Shown here one piece after another: positions 1 to 7,848 of a stretch of DNA of 38,928 nt. Position numbers and translations under genes: made by a program. The notes beneath the pieces are model-generated. The model saw only the letters and a list, made by a program, of their open reading frames with translations, ran no database searches and was not told where the DNA came from. Source of the DNA: Fluviicola sp. (GTDB lineage: Bacteria; Bacteroidota; Bacteroidia; Flavobacteriales_D; Crocinitomicaceae); NCBI GenBank assembly GCA_002733985.1, contig NVXP01000003.1, positions 62,883-101,810 on the forward strand, read 5' to 3'. Positions within the stretch are counted from its first letter, which is position 1, and the number at the start of each line of letters is the position of its first letter.

Positions 1-603
1 ATTTTCGCTGTTTCTTGGATTCGACAGCAACGCAGTTTTTTTGTCTTTCGGACAGATAACGCGATTGATTTAGCACTTGATTTGGACATTTACACCATCG
101 ATGCAAGTTCAACACCCGTAGCCTTTTATGAAGGCAACTATTACTTCGGACGACAAAATTATGCCAAAGCAGCAACATCATTTCAAAAAGCGTATAAATA
201 CAACCCGTATCACGTACACGTTTTAAATAACCTTGCATCAAGTCAAAGTTTAATTGGACAAACTGACAAAGCCAAAGAAAGCTATAAACGGTTATTTGAC
301 CTTGATTCATTATTCGTTGAAGGTTTAATCAACGCTGCATCCGTACATTTCAACTCAGGAGATATCCCCCAAGCACTTGATTATTTGCTTAAGGTCCCTA
401 AATCCAGGGAGCCTGAAAACTTCCATCTTTTTGCAACAACGATATTACGCGGACGACTCGAAATGCTCAAGACAACAGAACAATCGAATTCAAATCGTAC
501 ACAAGGAATTGATCAGATTCTTACATCTGAGGATGATCTCATGCACCTTTTCCATCGCTTACAAAATGGAGATTCGCTTATCAAAATACTGGAGAATTTG
601 TAA
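1..603 (+). CDS. TPR-repeat protein, 3' part of a larger gene
   Basis: The reading frame is open from base 1, so the start lies upstream of the window; the TTG at 82 is probably internal. The visible ~200 residues begin with a short hydrophobic/basic stretch (IFAVSWIRQQRSFF). Two to three TPR-like helical hairpins follow: 'FYEGNYYFGRQNYAKAATSF' and 'AYKYNPYHVHVLNNLASSQS', then a unit around 'KESYKRLFDLDSLFVEGLIN'. TPRs mediate protein-protein contacts. A hydrophobic/basic segment followed by C-terminal TPRs with an 'NPY...LNNLA' motif occurs in Bacteroidota O-antigen-ligase-like membrane proteins, which is a possible identity but cannot be tested without the N-terminus. The next gene starts 80 bases after the stop codon. 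Confidence 0.75.
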   Translation: MFAVSWIRQQRSFFVFRTDNAIDLALDLDIYTIDASSTPVAFYEGNYYFGRQNYAKAATSFQKAYKYNPYHVHVLNNLASSQSLIGQTDKAKESYKRLFDLDSLFVEGLINAASVHFNSGDIPQALDYLLKVPKSREPENFHLFATTILRGRLEMLKTTEQSNSNRTQGIDQILTSEDDLMHLFHRLQNGDSLIKILENL

Positions 604-659
604 ACGTTAAAGAGTCTACAATATTTGACTGGTATTCAACGTTTACTTAACTTACCAGT
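600..659 (+). other. Two interlocked inverted repeats (possible pseudoknot) at the TPR gene stop codon
   Basis: GTAAACGTT (600-608, containing the stop codon) pairs perfectly with AACGTTTAC (638-646). ACTGGTA (628-634), inside that loop, pairs perfectly with TACCAGT (653-659), outside it. The arrangement fits an H-type pseudoknot with 9-bp and 7-bp stems, or two competing hairpins. No T-run follows, so it is not a standard terminator. Function is unknown. Confidence 0.4.
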
Positions 660-683
660 ATACTACTAAACATACATTTGATT

Positions 684-2807
684 ATGAGACACCTAACTAC
701 TCTATTCATCCTACTTCTATCGACCTTATCAGCCTTGGCACAAAGTGTATCTATTTCCCCAAATATCGGGTATCAAGGTGATAATTCACTTCCAGTTACG
801 ATTAGTGGCGTAGGAACATCATTCAGTCAAGCATCTCCTTCACTTGTACAAGTTACCCAAGGTGTAAACGCGCTTAACTTTACTCCTCAATTCTTGAATA
901 GTGGAACGGAAATGACTGGTTTCCTTGGGATTCCAGCAAACGCGATACCCGGACATTATGCACTAACCGTTGATGACCTCTTCGGTAACTACACTCAGCC
1001 AGGAGCTTTTTTAGTGTTACCAGCAAGTGGAGATCTAGTTTTTGGACGCGTGATCTTAGACATTAACCAAAACTGTGTTGATGACCCAACAGAAATTGGT
1101 ATAGAAGGCATTAATGTATTGATTAACCCAATCGGTGTAATCGTACAAACTGGCCCAGGAGGTTATTGGTCGCTTCCAGCTCTACCTACAGGAAACTATA
1201 GTGCGGTTGTTGGTGGTACAGGAAGCTGGATGCTTACTTGTCCTCCTACCCAATTCTTTACAGTGAGCAATTCAAACGCATTAACATTGGCACCATCATT
1301 TGGTATGGTTAATACAAATCCTTGTCCTGATCCTGTAGTGAGTGTTTTTGCACCCTTTATAAGAAGGTGTTTTTCAAATCAACGCGTCTATGTATCTGCC
1401 TGTAACGGCAATATGGGAACAGGAACAATTTTCGGGGCTTATGTTGATCTTGAATTGGACGATTACATGTTAGCTACTGGTTCTTCAATTCCATATACTT
1501 CTTTAGGAAATAATGTTTTCCGCTTTGACGTTGGTGACATTGACCCGGGTAATTGCGCAACTTTTTGGGTTGCAACGACAATTAGCTGTAATACCTTACT
1601 TGGAGAAACCTTGTGCATGCAAGCCGAAATGTATCCGGTTGATCCATGTATGCTGGACACTATACCTGCAGTTCCAATCCCCCCAGGAACTGATCCAAAC
1701 TTTACACTTCCCGATCCATGTACACTTCCATGGGATCATTCTAGCCTCTTAGTTAATGGTTGGTGCGCAGACGATTCCGTGCACTTCTCGATCACAAATA
1801 CTGGTACTTTTGGCTCAGGTGATATGTTATGTGAATCCCCTGTTTTCTTGTACGTAAACGATACGCTTATTTCAATTAATTCAATTCAATTAGCTGGACA
1901 GGAAGTACTCAATTATACCTTTGCGGCAAATGGTGGAACATGGATTATGGCGGCTGAACAACACCCCTTGCATCCAGGTAATTCTCACCCTAATGCCCAC
2001 GTAGAAGCTTGTGGGACAACCATGGATAACTGGATTCCCGGAATGGTAAACAATTTCCCAACAAATGATGCCGACCCTGTAATTGATATCTACTGTGGTG
2101 AAGTTACGGGTAGTTATGATCCCAATGATAAAAGAGGGTTCCCAAAAGGACTTACTGAGGATCACTTAATCTTGCCCAACAGAAGTATTGATTATGTTAT
2201 CCGCTTTCAAAATACAGGAACAGATACGGCATTTAACATTGTAGTGAGAGACACCTTGGATTTCGACTTAGACATCTTCTCTGTTCGCGCAGGAGTTTCA
2301 AGTCATGATTACACCTTCCAAACATACGGCCCACGAGTTCTTGAATGGACATTTAGCAATATCATGCTTCCAGATAGCACTACTGATCAAGCAGGAAGTA
2401 ATGGATTTCTTACATTTAAAGTGGATCAACTTTCAAACTTGTCAAATGGCACCATGATTACCAATGATGCGGATATCTACTTTGATTTCAATGATCCTAT
2501 TATTACGAATGAAACGTGGCATCAAGTAGATGATATGTTGCAAAGTGCACCCGTTGGCGCTACATTTATTACTCTTGAAGAGGAAGAGGTTGAAGTGTAT
2601 CCAAATCCAACATCCAACAGTATCTTCTTGGATAATTCAGAAGAACTTGTCGGGGCAAAATTCATTATTTCTGACTTAAACGGAAATATCGTTAAAGAAG
2701 GAGTATTGAACTATCAGCACAATGAAATTAATTTGGAGGAGCTCGCTGCAGGAGTATATGTTATCCGAATTAACGACAGTATTCCTGTACGAATCGTTCG
2801 ATTATAG
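684..2807 (+). CDS. Secreted T9SS cargo protein with SdrD-B-like and DUF11-like domains
   Basis: A 707-residue exported protein. The start is placed at ATG 684 rather than the in-frame TTG at 678, because MRHLTTLFILLLSTLSALAQ is a clean signal peptide. After an N-terminal Ig-like segment, residues ~115-190 contain a Cna-B/SdrD-B-like fold (GRVILDINQNCVDDPTE, then a glycine/tyrosine turn GPGGYWSLPALPTG). Residues ~480-620 resemble the DUF11-like 'conserved repeat' domain (SYDPNDKRGFPKG, FQNTGTDTAFNIVVRDTLD, DADIYFDFNDPIITN) common near the C-termini of Bacteroidota adhesin-like proteins. The last ~75 residues are a T9SS type A sorting domain (VEVYPNPTSN ... LEELAAGVYVIRI) that directs passage through the outer membrane and attachment or release. 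The role is probably a surface or secreted structural protein; the substrate is unknown. A terminator follows. Confidence 0.85.
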   Translation: MRHLTTLFILLLSTLSALAQSVSISPNIGYQGDNSLPVTISGVGTSFSQASPSLVQVTQGVNALNFTPQFLNSGTEMTGFLGIPANAIPGHYALTVDDLFGNYTQPGAFLVLPASGDLVFGRVILDINQNCVDDPTEIGIEGINVLINPIGVIVQTGPGGYWSLPALPTGNYSAVVGGTGSWMLTCPPTQFFTVSNSNALTLAPSFGMVNTNPCPDPVVSVFAPFIRRCFSNQRVYVSACNGNMGTGTIFGAYVDLELDDYMLATGSSIPYTSLGNNVFRFDVGDIDPGNCATFWVATTISCNTLLGETLCMQAEMYPVDPCMLDTIPAVPIPPGTDPNFTLPDPCTLPWDHSSLLVNGWCADDSVHFSITNTGTFGSGDMLCESPVFLYVNDTLISINSIQLAGQEVLNYTFAANGGTWIMAAEQHPLHPGNSHPNAHVEACGTTMDNWIPGMVNNFPTNDADPVIDIYCGEVTGSYDPNDKRGFPKGLTEDHLILPNRSIDYVIRFQNTGTDTAFNIVVRDTLDFDLDIFSVRAGVSSHDYTFQTYGPRVLEWTFSNIMLPDSTTDQAGSNGFLTFKVDQLSNLSNGTMITNDADIYFDFNDPIITNETWHQVDDMLQSAPVGATFITLEEEEVEVYPNPTSNSIFLDNSEELVGAKFIISDLNGNIVKEGVLNYQHNEINLEELAAGVYVIRINDSIPVRIVRL

Positions 2808-2880
2808 AGCTTTACTGATAGAAATTATGAGCTAAAAACTTCGTGTAAAATATAGGCATAGCGCCCCCAATAAAACTAAA

Positions 2881-2908
2881 ATGCTTCGGAAACCTTCGAA
2901 GCATTTTT
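2881..2908 (+). terminator. Rho-independent terminator after the T9SS cargo gene
   Basis: ATGCTTCG (2881-2888) pairs perfectly with CGAAGCAT (2897-2904), with an 8-nt loop, and the stem runs into five T (2904-2908). It lies 73 bases after the stop codon at 2807. Confidence 0.8.
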
Positions 2909-2922
2909 CGTGTAAATAATAA

Positions 2923-3105
2923 TCAAAACTTACCGTTACAGAAGATGTTCTTATTGAAGTATGTTATGCAGGCTCTCTTGAAATAGAACCTTCTGAAATT
3001 AATGTTTTAGATCGGCCGTATCAAAAAAAACCAAGCTCCAGTTCAACTATAAAACGCACACAGGATAGTAAACGAAAGCAAATTGCTCACTCCTTACACA
3101 ATTGA
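2923..3105 (+). pseudogene. Startless 60-codon open frame, possible gene remnant
   Basis: The 456-base gap between 2807 and 3264 holds a terminator and this stretch, open for 60 codons and ending in TGA at 3103-3105. The conceptual peptide (SKLTVTEDVLIEVCYAGSLE, continuing EIEPSEINVLDRPY, then a Lys/Ser-rich tail) has protein-like composition but no Met, GTG or TTG start with a plausible leader. It may be the 3' remnant of a decayed gene, or chance. The rest of the gap (3106-3263) shows nothing recognisable except short inverted repeats such as CTCG-tt-CGAG. I do not recognise a family. Confidence 0.25.
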
Positions 3106-3263
3106 AGATCCATATTCGCGTCAAATAACGAATCCCCAATATGAGAATGTGATATTATTCTAGGAATACAAGAGTAAAACACGATTGAATATGCTCGTTC
3201 GAGTATAAACCTTTATTTTCGACAGGTTCGAATTATTACCTGCTGCGAAGCGATAAACTACTT

Positions 3264-4361
3264 ATGCTCATGAAAATCAAAGCTCTATTTCTAGTATTCA
3301 TATTGGTGTCTGTTACTATCATTGGATGTAAAAAGTCAGCCAAAGGAGTGTATGTACAATATGATGACACAGCGTATCAGCTAAATTTGGTCAACAACAC
3401 CTTGCTTCCACCGAACCTTCCAAGCGACAATCCTTTAACAAAAGCCAAAGTTCAATTAGGGAGGATGCTTTTTTATGAAAAGAGCCTGTCCCTTGATGGA
3501 ACAATAAATTGCGCTAGTTGCCACGATCAATCCACAGGGTTCTCAGATGCCAATCAATTTTCAATCGGAGTTGATGGAGCTACAGGAGGAAGACAGGCAA
3601 TGGCAATTGTCAATATGGCTTGGAATGACAATGAATTTTTCTGGGATGGTAGAGCTCACCTACTAAGAGATCAATCATTAGGACCAATAGAGAATCCACT
3701 TGAGATGAATGAGACATTGGAGAATGTGATCATTAAATTAAACTCAAACCAGTTAATGAAACAACAATTCGTACGCGCTTTTGGAAGTCCCGAAATCACA
3801 GCCGAAAAAATGTCTCTGGCATTGGAGAACTTTATGTTATCACTAGTTTCAGATAATTCAAAGTATGATCGCTACCTTGTTGGAGATGCTATTTTAACGG
3901 CCAGCGAAGAACGTGGAAGAGCACTGTTTTTTGGGGATTTTGAACCTCAGAATCCAAGCATATCTGGTGCAGAATGTTCCCATTGTCATTTCGGGAAGAA
4001 CTTTGAAAATGATGCCTATATGAACAACGGTCTTGATCTTGAGGTAGATTTCACTGATTTAGGAAGAGAAGAAGCAACTGGAGATCCAATTCACCGCGCA
4101 CGATTTAAAGTACCAACGCTTCGAAACATTGAAGTAACTGGACCGTACATGCACGATGGCAGATTTCAAACTTTAGAAGAGGTTGTGGAGCACTATAACA
4201 ATGAAATCAATCATTCCCCAACCCTAGCCCCTTTACTTATCAGCTCCTTACCGACAGGTTTAATGCTGGATGATGAAGAAAAGGTAGATCTGATCAACTT
4301 TTTGAAAACATTAACGGATCATTCATTTTTGGTGAATCCTGAGTATTCAGACCCAAACTAG
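3264..4361 (+). CDS. Di-haem cytochrome c peroxidase (CcpA/MauG family) lipoprotein
   Basis: Predicted to reduce H2O2 to water in the periplasm with electrons from small c-type cytochromes. Two haem c attachment sites are visible, CASCH (residues 83-87) and CSHCH (238-242), with YMHDGR (295-300) supplying the conserved Met/His region near the second haem. Conserved family landmarks include FYEKSLSLDGTINCASCH, FFWDGRAHLLRDQSLGPIEN and FKVPTLRN. The N-terminus is a lipoprotein signal with a lipobox ending at Cys22 (VTIIGC), so it should be tethered to a membrane. At 365 residues the length is normal for the family. Two in-frame ATGs (3264, 3270) are possible starts. MauG-type enzymes with other oxidations share the fold, so the exact substrate is inferred. 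The next gene is convergent. Confidence 0.9.
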   Translation: MLMKIKALFLVFILVSVTIIGCKKSAKGVYVQYDDTAYQLNLVNNTLLPPNLPSDNPLTKAKVQLGRMLFYEKSLSLDGTINCASCHDQSTGFSDANQFSIGVDGATGGRQAMAIVNMAWNDNEFFWDGRAHLLRDQSLGPIENPLEMNETLENVIIKLNSNQLMKQQFVRAFGSPEITAEKMSLALENFMLSLVSDNSKYDRYLVGDAILTASEERGRALFFGDFEPQNPSISGAECSHCHFGKNFENDAYMNNGLDLEVDFTDLGREEATGDPIHRARFKVPTLRNIEVTGPYMHDGRFQTLEEVVEHYNNEINHSPTLAPLLISSLPTGLMLDDEEKVDLINFLKTLTDHSFLVNPEYSDPN

Positions 4362-4413
4362 ACATCACTACTCAGTGTCACTTGTGATGTGAAGTGCTTT
4401 GTGATCAAAACAA

Positions 4414-4441
4414 AAGAGAACCTATTTTCATAAGTTCTCTT
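4414..4441 (-). terminator. Terminator of the SPFH gene
   Basis: AAGAGAAC (4414-4421) and GTTCTCTT (4434-4441) form an 8-bp stem with a 12-nt loop. On the minus strand it is followed by TTTTGTTTTG, so it suits the minus-strand gene ending at 4470. The convergent peroxidase gene may use the same hairpin, but the plus-strand T-run is poor. Confidence 0.65.
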
Positions 4442-4469
4442 CTGCATTTAATTATGTTCAACTTCAGGA

Positions 4470-5414
4470 TTACTCCTCAGTAGTATCTTTCCCTTTATTC
4501 ACATCATGATTGATCTGATGTGCAACATAGGTTCCTCTAATAATTTGATCTTGAATATCTTTCATTCCTCCTGGCGTGTGAGGCATCAAGATTGATGTAT
4601 TTTTCGAATTCGCACCAATGTCTTTAATTGTGTCAAAGTACTGCGTCATCAACACGAATTGCATGATTTCCTCGTGCGTGACATTGTCCATGGATTCCTT
4701 GAAATCTTGAACTGATTCCTTGAAACCACGAACGATCTCCAAACGTTGTTGAGCGATTCCTTCTCCAGATAATCGCTTTGCTTCAGCTTCTGCCTCCGCT
4801 TCCTTAACGATACGAATTTTCTTTGCTTCTGCTTCTTCAAGTGCTGCCTCACGTTCCCGTTTCGCTGCGTTAATACGATTCATTGATTCTTTTACTTTGT
4901 GATCAGGATCAATATCAGTAATCAAGGCACGAATAATCTTGTACCCATATTGATCCATACTCGCAGCAATATTGCGCTGAACAGCAATTGCGATATCATC
5001 TTTCTTGGCAAAGACATCATCTAGCTCCAATTTTGGAACTTCCGCGCGTACATCATCAAAAATATACGACGCGATTTGATTTTTTGCATTATCCATCGAA
5101 TAGTAAGCTTCTCTCGTCATTGATCGTGTAACCGAATACTGAACTGAGACCTGAAGATTGACGAAAACATCATCTTCCGTCTTTGTTTCAATCGTTACAT
5201 CCAATTGCTGTACACGCAAATTCATCACAGCAGCTTTTCGATCCACAAATGGGATAATAAACCCAAGTCCAGAATGAGCTACTCGCCTGAATTTACCAAA
5301 ACGCTCGATAATATACGCCGTTTGCTCCGTCACCATAATGACAGCCTTGAATATTAATATTAGTAAAACCACACCTATCACTATAGGTATAATTGGAATA
5401 TTTGCTTCGTTCAT
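4470..5414 (-). CDS. SPFH/band-7 domain membrane protein (stomatin/QmcA-like)
   Basis: A 314-residue protein with one N-terminal transmembrane helix (IPIIPIVIGVVLLILIFKAV, residues ~6-25). The SPFH domain follows: EQTAYIIERFGKFRRV, then SGLGFIIPFVDRKAAVMNLR and TKTEDDVFVNLQVSVQYSV (to ~residue 190). A long Ala/Glu/Arg-rich coiled coil (~180-235) and a short C-terminal tail complete it. SPFH proteins form large membrane-anchored ring or cage assemblies and are linked to protease control and membrane microdomains. Order, length and coiled coil match the stomatin/paraslipin-QmcA branch. No NfeD or FtsH partner lies next to it, so the specific role is open. It is the only minus-strand gene between 1 and 8.8 kb and has its own terminator. 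Confidence 0.88.
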   Translation of the reverse strand: MNEANIPIIPIVIGVVLLILIFKAVIMVTEQTAYIIERFGKFRRVAHSGLGFIIPFVDRKAAVMNLRVQQLDVTIETKTEDDVFVNLQVSVQYSVTRSMTREAYYSMDNAKNQIASYIFDDVRAEVPKLELDDVFAKKDDIAIAVQRNIAASMDQYGYKIIRALITDIDPDHKVKESMNRINAAKREREAALEEAEAKKIRIVKEAEAEAEAKRLSGEGIAQQRLEIVRGFKESVQDFKESMDNVTHEEIMQFVLMTQYFDTIKDIGANSKNTSILMPHTPGGMKDIQDQIIRGTYVAHQINHDVNKGKDTTEE

Positions 5415-5503
5415 TTAGTCTAAAATTAAGTTTGTTTCTATGAAACAAATAATTCTAAATCCCAGATAACTCTGATTGGCCCGAAATGAATATAGATTAT
5501 TTC

Positions 5504-5541
5504 TATCTATTAATAAATATGATCAATGATATTTATAGATA
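5504..5541. repeat. AT-rich inverted repeat upstream of the VOC genes
   Basis: TATCTAT-taat-AAATAT (5504-5520) is complementary to ATATTTATAGATA (5529-5541) apart from a 4-nt bulge. A smaller hairpin (ATAGA ... TCTAT) lies just before it. It is 40-75 bases upstream of the VOC start codon, in the divergent region shared with the SPFH gene. Operator or mRNA structure are both possible. Confidence 0.35.
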
Positions 5542-5579
5542 AAATGAAGCACCTTTGAGTAAACTAAAACACAAATAGT

Positions 5580-6002
5580 ATGAAGACACAACATATTTAC
5601 CTCGAACATGTAAACATCACAGTGAACAATTTAGAGAGTTCAATCACATTTTTCAAAACAGCTTTTCCAGATTTCGAAATTCGTGGCGGCGGTGACACAA
5701 ACGGAAGAAAATGGATTCATTTAGGAAATGAAATCACATATATCGCTTTGAATGAATCAGCGGAACAACAAATGACGACGAAGGATTACTCCAATTCGGG
5801 TATCAATCATCTGGGATTTGTTGTTGAAGACGTTAAAATCATTGCGGAACGATTGTTAACTGCAGGATTTAAACGCGACTACCCCAAACAAATCGAAAAC
5901 TATAGAATTAGAGATTACTTCGCTGATACTGACGGGAATCAATACGAATTCGTTCAATATTTATCGGACAAAATCAGTGAACGGAATTATTATGATGCCT
6001 AA
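5580..6002 (+). CDS. VOC-fold (glyoxalase/bleomycin-resistance-like) protein
   Basis: 140 residues with the paired beta-alpha-beta-beta-beta modules of the vicinal oxygen chelate superfamily. The first begins YLEHVNITVNNLESSITFFK (residues ~7-26). The second begins INHLGFVVEDVKIIAERLL and ends RDYFADTDGNQYEFVQYLSD. His10, His~79 and Glu~125 sit where metal ligands usually fall. Members include glyoxalase I, ring-cleavage dioxygenases and antibiotic-binding proteins; this one cannot be assigned a substrate. ATG 5580 places the first strand normally. A second VOC protein follows after 11 bases, so the two are probably co-transcribed. Confidence 0.8.
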   Translation: MKTQHIYLEHVNITVNNLESSITFFKTAFPDFEIRGGGDTNGRKWIHLGNEITYIALNESAEQQMTTKDYSNSGINHLGFVVEDVKIIAERLLTAGFKRDYPKQIENYRIRDYFADTDGNQYEFVQYLSDKISERNYYDA

Positions 6003-6013
6003 ATTACCAAGCT

Positions 6014-6685
6014 ATGAGAATCAATGAACTTAAAATATACAGTCCTCGACTAAAAGAACAATCGACATTTTACGCGAATGTTCTCGGGCTTAAATGCATC
6101 AAAATGAACAAAGAACAGGCTTCCTTTCAATTAGGAAGTTCTGTTCTTACTATTGAATATAAAAAAGAAACAACGCCTTATCATTTTGCGATCAACATAC
6201 CTTCCAATAAGGAAAATGAAGCCTTGAGTTGGTTAAAAGCTAGACTTGAAATATTGATAGAAGAAGAGATCGAGATTCATGATTTTGATTTTTGGAACGC
6301 GAAGGCGATTTACTTTTATGACTGCGATAAAAACATTGTAGAACTCATCGCACGGAAAAATTTGAACAACGGAAATTCCGAAACATTTAATCAGGAGCAG
6401 CTTTTAAACATATCCGAGATTGGCCTTCCAACCACAAATATTGAAGCCAAGTTTAGTCAGTTACATGAATTGTCTGGCATTCAAGAATTTAGTGGTGGGT
6501 TTGATCGATTTCTAGCGTTCGGTGATGAAGAAGGATTGTTCATTTGCATCAATAAAGACATTAAAGATTGGCATCCGACTGGCGACAAAGCGCATTCCTC
6601 TGCTTTTGAAATGCACTTCACAGAAAAAGGAGTCAACTATCACATAGAATATAAAAATGACCAAGTATTAGTTCTAGGAGCTTAA
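6014..6685 (+). CDS. VOC-family protein, two-module form
   Basis: A 223-residue protein starting 11 bases after the preceding VOC gene, so the two are probably one operon. The N-terminal half has a VOC beginning (MRINELKIYSPRLKEQSTFY) and a closing strand AIYFYDCDKNIVELIARKN (~residues 97-115), where Glu follows Asn-Ile-Val as in metal-binding VOC modules. The C-terminal half (EIGLPTTNIEAKFSQLHEL, FLAFGDEEGLFICINKD) looks like a second, less conserved module. Such two-module proteins resemble extradiol-dioxygenase-type glyoxalases. Substrate is unknown. No terminator stands directly after it; the nearest is 210 bases downstream. Confidence 0.72.
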   Translation: MRINELKIYSPRLKEQSTFYANVLGLKCIKMNKEQASFQLGSSVLTIEYKKETTPYHFAINIPSNKENEALSWLKARLEILIEEEIEIHDFDFWNAKAIYFYDCDKNIVELIARKNLNNGNSETFNQEQLLNISEIGLPTTNIEAKFSQLHELSGIQEFSGGFDRFLAFGDEEGLFICINKDIKDWHPTGDKAHSSAFEMHFTEKGVNYHIEYKNDQVLVLGA

Positions 6686-6893
6686 GATCAAATTCAGATA
6701 TATATTAGGGCTTTATTCGAGACACTTCGCAGAATTGGTCAATTTTGTCAAACTAACGCGTCATAAACGACGGTTTAAACGATACATTGGTACAGCTGTA
6801 AGGCCTAATCTAATAGAGTAGACAACTTAACATTAACCCTTCCATTTTTCCTCTTTTCATAAAACTGGAATATGACTTATCAAATCATTTTTC

Positions 6894-6923
6894 AAAAGGC
6901 CCAAGAATACGGGCTTTTTTTTT
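6894..6923 (+). terminator. Rho-independent terminator, 210 bases after the VOC operon
   Basis: AAAAGGCCC (6894-6902) pairs with GGGCTTTTT (6911-6919), including one G-T, with an 8-nt loop, and ends in a run of nine T (6915-6923). The region 6686-7097 otherwise holds no gene I can support. Sites worth noting there are two GTTTAAAC palindromes (6773-6780, 7021-7028) and a GACAC-gaca-GTGTC hairpin (7047-7060). Confidence 0.8.
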
Positions 6924-7097
6924 GCGGAATACTTTTAAAAACTATACACGCATCTTTTGATCTTCGAACAGTTTCATTTTTGGAACAACTATTGATTGTA
7001 ATGCTTCATCAGCAAGTAACGTTTAAACAAAAACGCGATATAAACCGACACGACAGTGTCAGAATTTAAACAGTACTCAACAGTAAAATCGATCAAT

Positions 7098-7700
7098 ATG
7101 AAAAGAGTTATTTTGTTTACTGCAGCTTTTCTAATCACAGGAATTGCGAGCGCCCAGAAATCAGACAAGAAACGTTTTACAACAGGATTTAATCTTGGAG
7201 TCAATCATGCGAACGTTTTTCTTCAAGATAATTCTAGCGGAGGATACGTTCAAAATGGACTAGGTTTCCGAATGGGATTGATTAGTAGTTTAGCGCTCAC
7301 ACAGCGGATCTCGTTTGATCCAAAAGCTGAACTTTCTTTCAATACTTCCTCATTTTGGGATGGGACACAAGAATTTGCCATCAACCCAGTTGATCTTGAA
7401 TTCATGACTCACATAAAAGTAAAAACTAAAAAGCGAGGATTCAGTCCGTACTTTATTGCTGGACCAAATGTAAAAATTCCTCTAGGCAGAAATGATGTAT
7501 TGACACTCCCTACTCGACAGGACGTAGCACTTGACATAGGAATAGGATTAGATGTTCCCTTTGGAAAGAAAATTCGTGTTTCTCCTGAACTACGTTATTC
7601 AATTGGACTGATGAATATCACCCAGTCATCAACAATCAGTGATCTGAAGTTTCACAACATCTCCCTGATTTTGAATTTTAGTGGGAGACCACGATTGTAA
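7098..7700 (+). CDS. Outer-membrane beta-barrel protein
   Basis: 200 residues. The start is taken at ATG 7098, not the upstream GTG at 7056, because MKRVILFTAAFLITGIASAQ is a signal peptide with an Ala-X-Ala-type site. The mature protein consists of alternating amphipathic strands (FTTGFNLGVNHANVFL, GLGFRMGLISSLALTQRISF, FSPYFIAGPNVKIPLG, IRVSPELRYSIGLMNI) and ends NISLILNFSGRPRL, like small OMP_b-brl (PorT-like) barrels of Bacteroidota. It is probably an 8-10 strand outer-membrane protein with no assigned function. It stands alone with its own terminator. Confidence 0.78.
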   Translation: MKRVILFTAAFLITGIASAQKSDKKRFTTGFNLGVNHANVFLQDNSSGGYVQNGLGFRMGLISSLALTQRISFDPKAELSFNTSSFWDGTQEFAINPVDLEFMTHIKVKTKKRGFSPYFIAGPNVKIPLGRNDVLTLPTRQDVALDIGIGLDVPFGKKIRVSPELRYSIGLMNITQSSTISDLKFHNISLILNFSGRPRL

Positions 7701-7721
7701 ATCAACTAAAGAAAGAAATCA

Positions 7722-7755
7722 AATCCGCTCAGAATTATCTTGGGCGGATTTTTTT
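7722..7755 (+). terminator. Rho-independent terminator after the beta-barrel gene
   Basis: AATCCGCTCA (7722-7731) pairs with TGGGCGGATT (7741-7750), ten pairs including one G-T, with a 9-nt loop, followed by seven T (7749-7755). Confidence 0.9.
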
Positions 7756-7777
7756 GTGCAATGAAACTACCATTTAG

Positions 7778-7793
7778 GCAATCAAATAGTTGC
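7778..7793. promoter_or_regulatory. Operator-like palindrome 1 (AHSA1-ArsR promoter)
   Basis: GCAAT-CAAATA-GTTGC: an inverted repeat with one mismatch in the arms. It is 13 of 16 bases identical to the second copy at 7818-7833; the two centres are 40 bp apart. It overlaps the putative -33 element. It is a probable binding site for the ArsR-type regulator encoded downstream (8272-8592), which is inference from position and symmetry. Confidence 0.6.
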
Positions 7794-7818
7794 AATTAAA
7801 GTGTTTCTCGTATATTCG
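7790..7818 (+). promoter_or_regulatory. Bacteroidota-type promoter of the AHSA1-ArsR operon
   Basis: TTG at 7790-7792, an 18-nt spacer, then TATATTCG at 7811-7818, one base from the TAnnTTTG -7 consensus. Both elements are touched by the two palindromes, so a bound dimer would block sigma factor. The predicted start near 7825 gives a short leader to ATG 7849. Confidence 0.55.
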
Positions 7819-7833
7819 CAACCAAACAGTTGC
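7818..7833. promoter_or_regulatory. Operator-like palindrome 2 (AHSA1-ArsR promoter)
   Basis: GCAAC-CAAACA-GTTGC: perfect 5-bp arms around a 6-nt centre. It overlaps the end of the -7 element and the expected transcription start. It matches palindrome 1 in sequence and orientation, forming a pair spaced by about four helical turns. Confidence 0.6.
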
Positions 7834-7848
7834 TTAAATTACCGAATT

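Noticed and set aside
673-680. Perfect -7 element TACATTTG four bases before the T9SS gene's ATG
   Set aside because: No -33 TTG at usable spacing, and it would imply a leaderless mRNA; probably chance in AT-rich DNA.
4363-4389. CATCAC...GTGATG inverted repeat after the peroxidase gene
   Set aside because: A 6-7 bp stem with a 15-nt loop and no T-run; too weak to call a terminator.
6872-7069. 65-codon plus-strand frame
   Set aside because: It runs through the strong terminator at 6894-6923 and shows no protein-like pattern.
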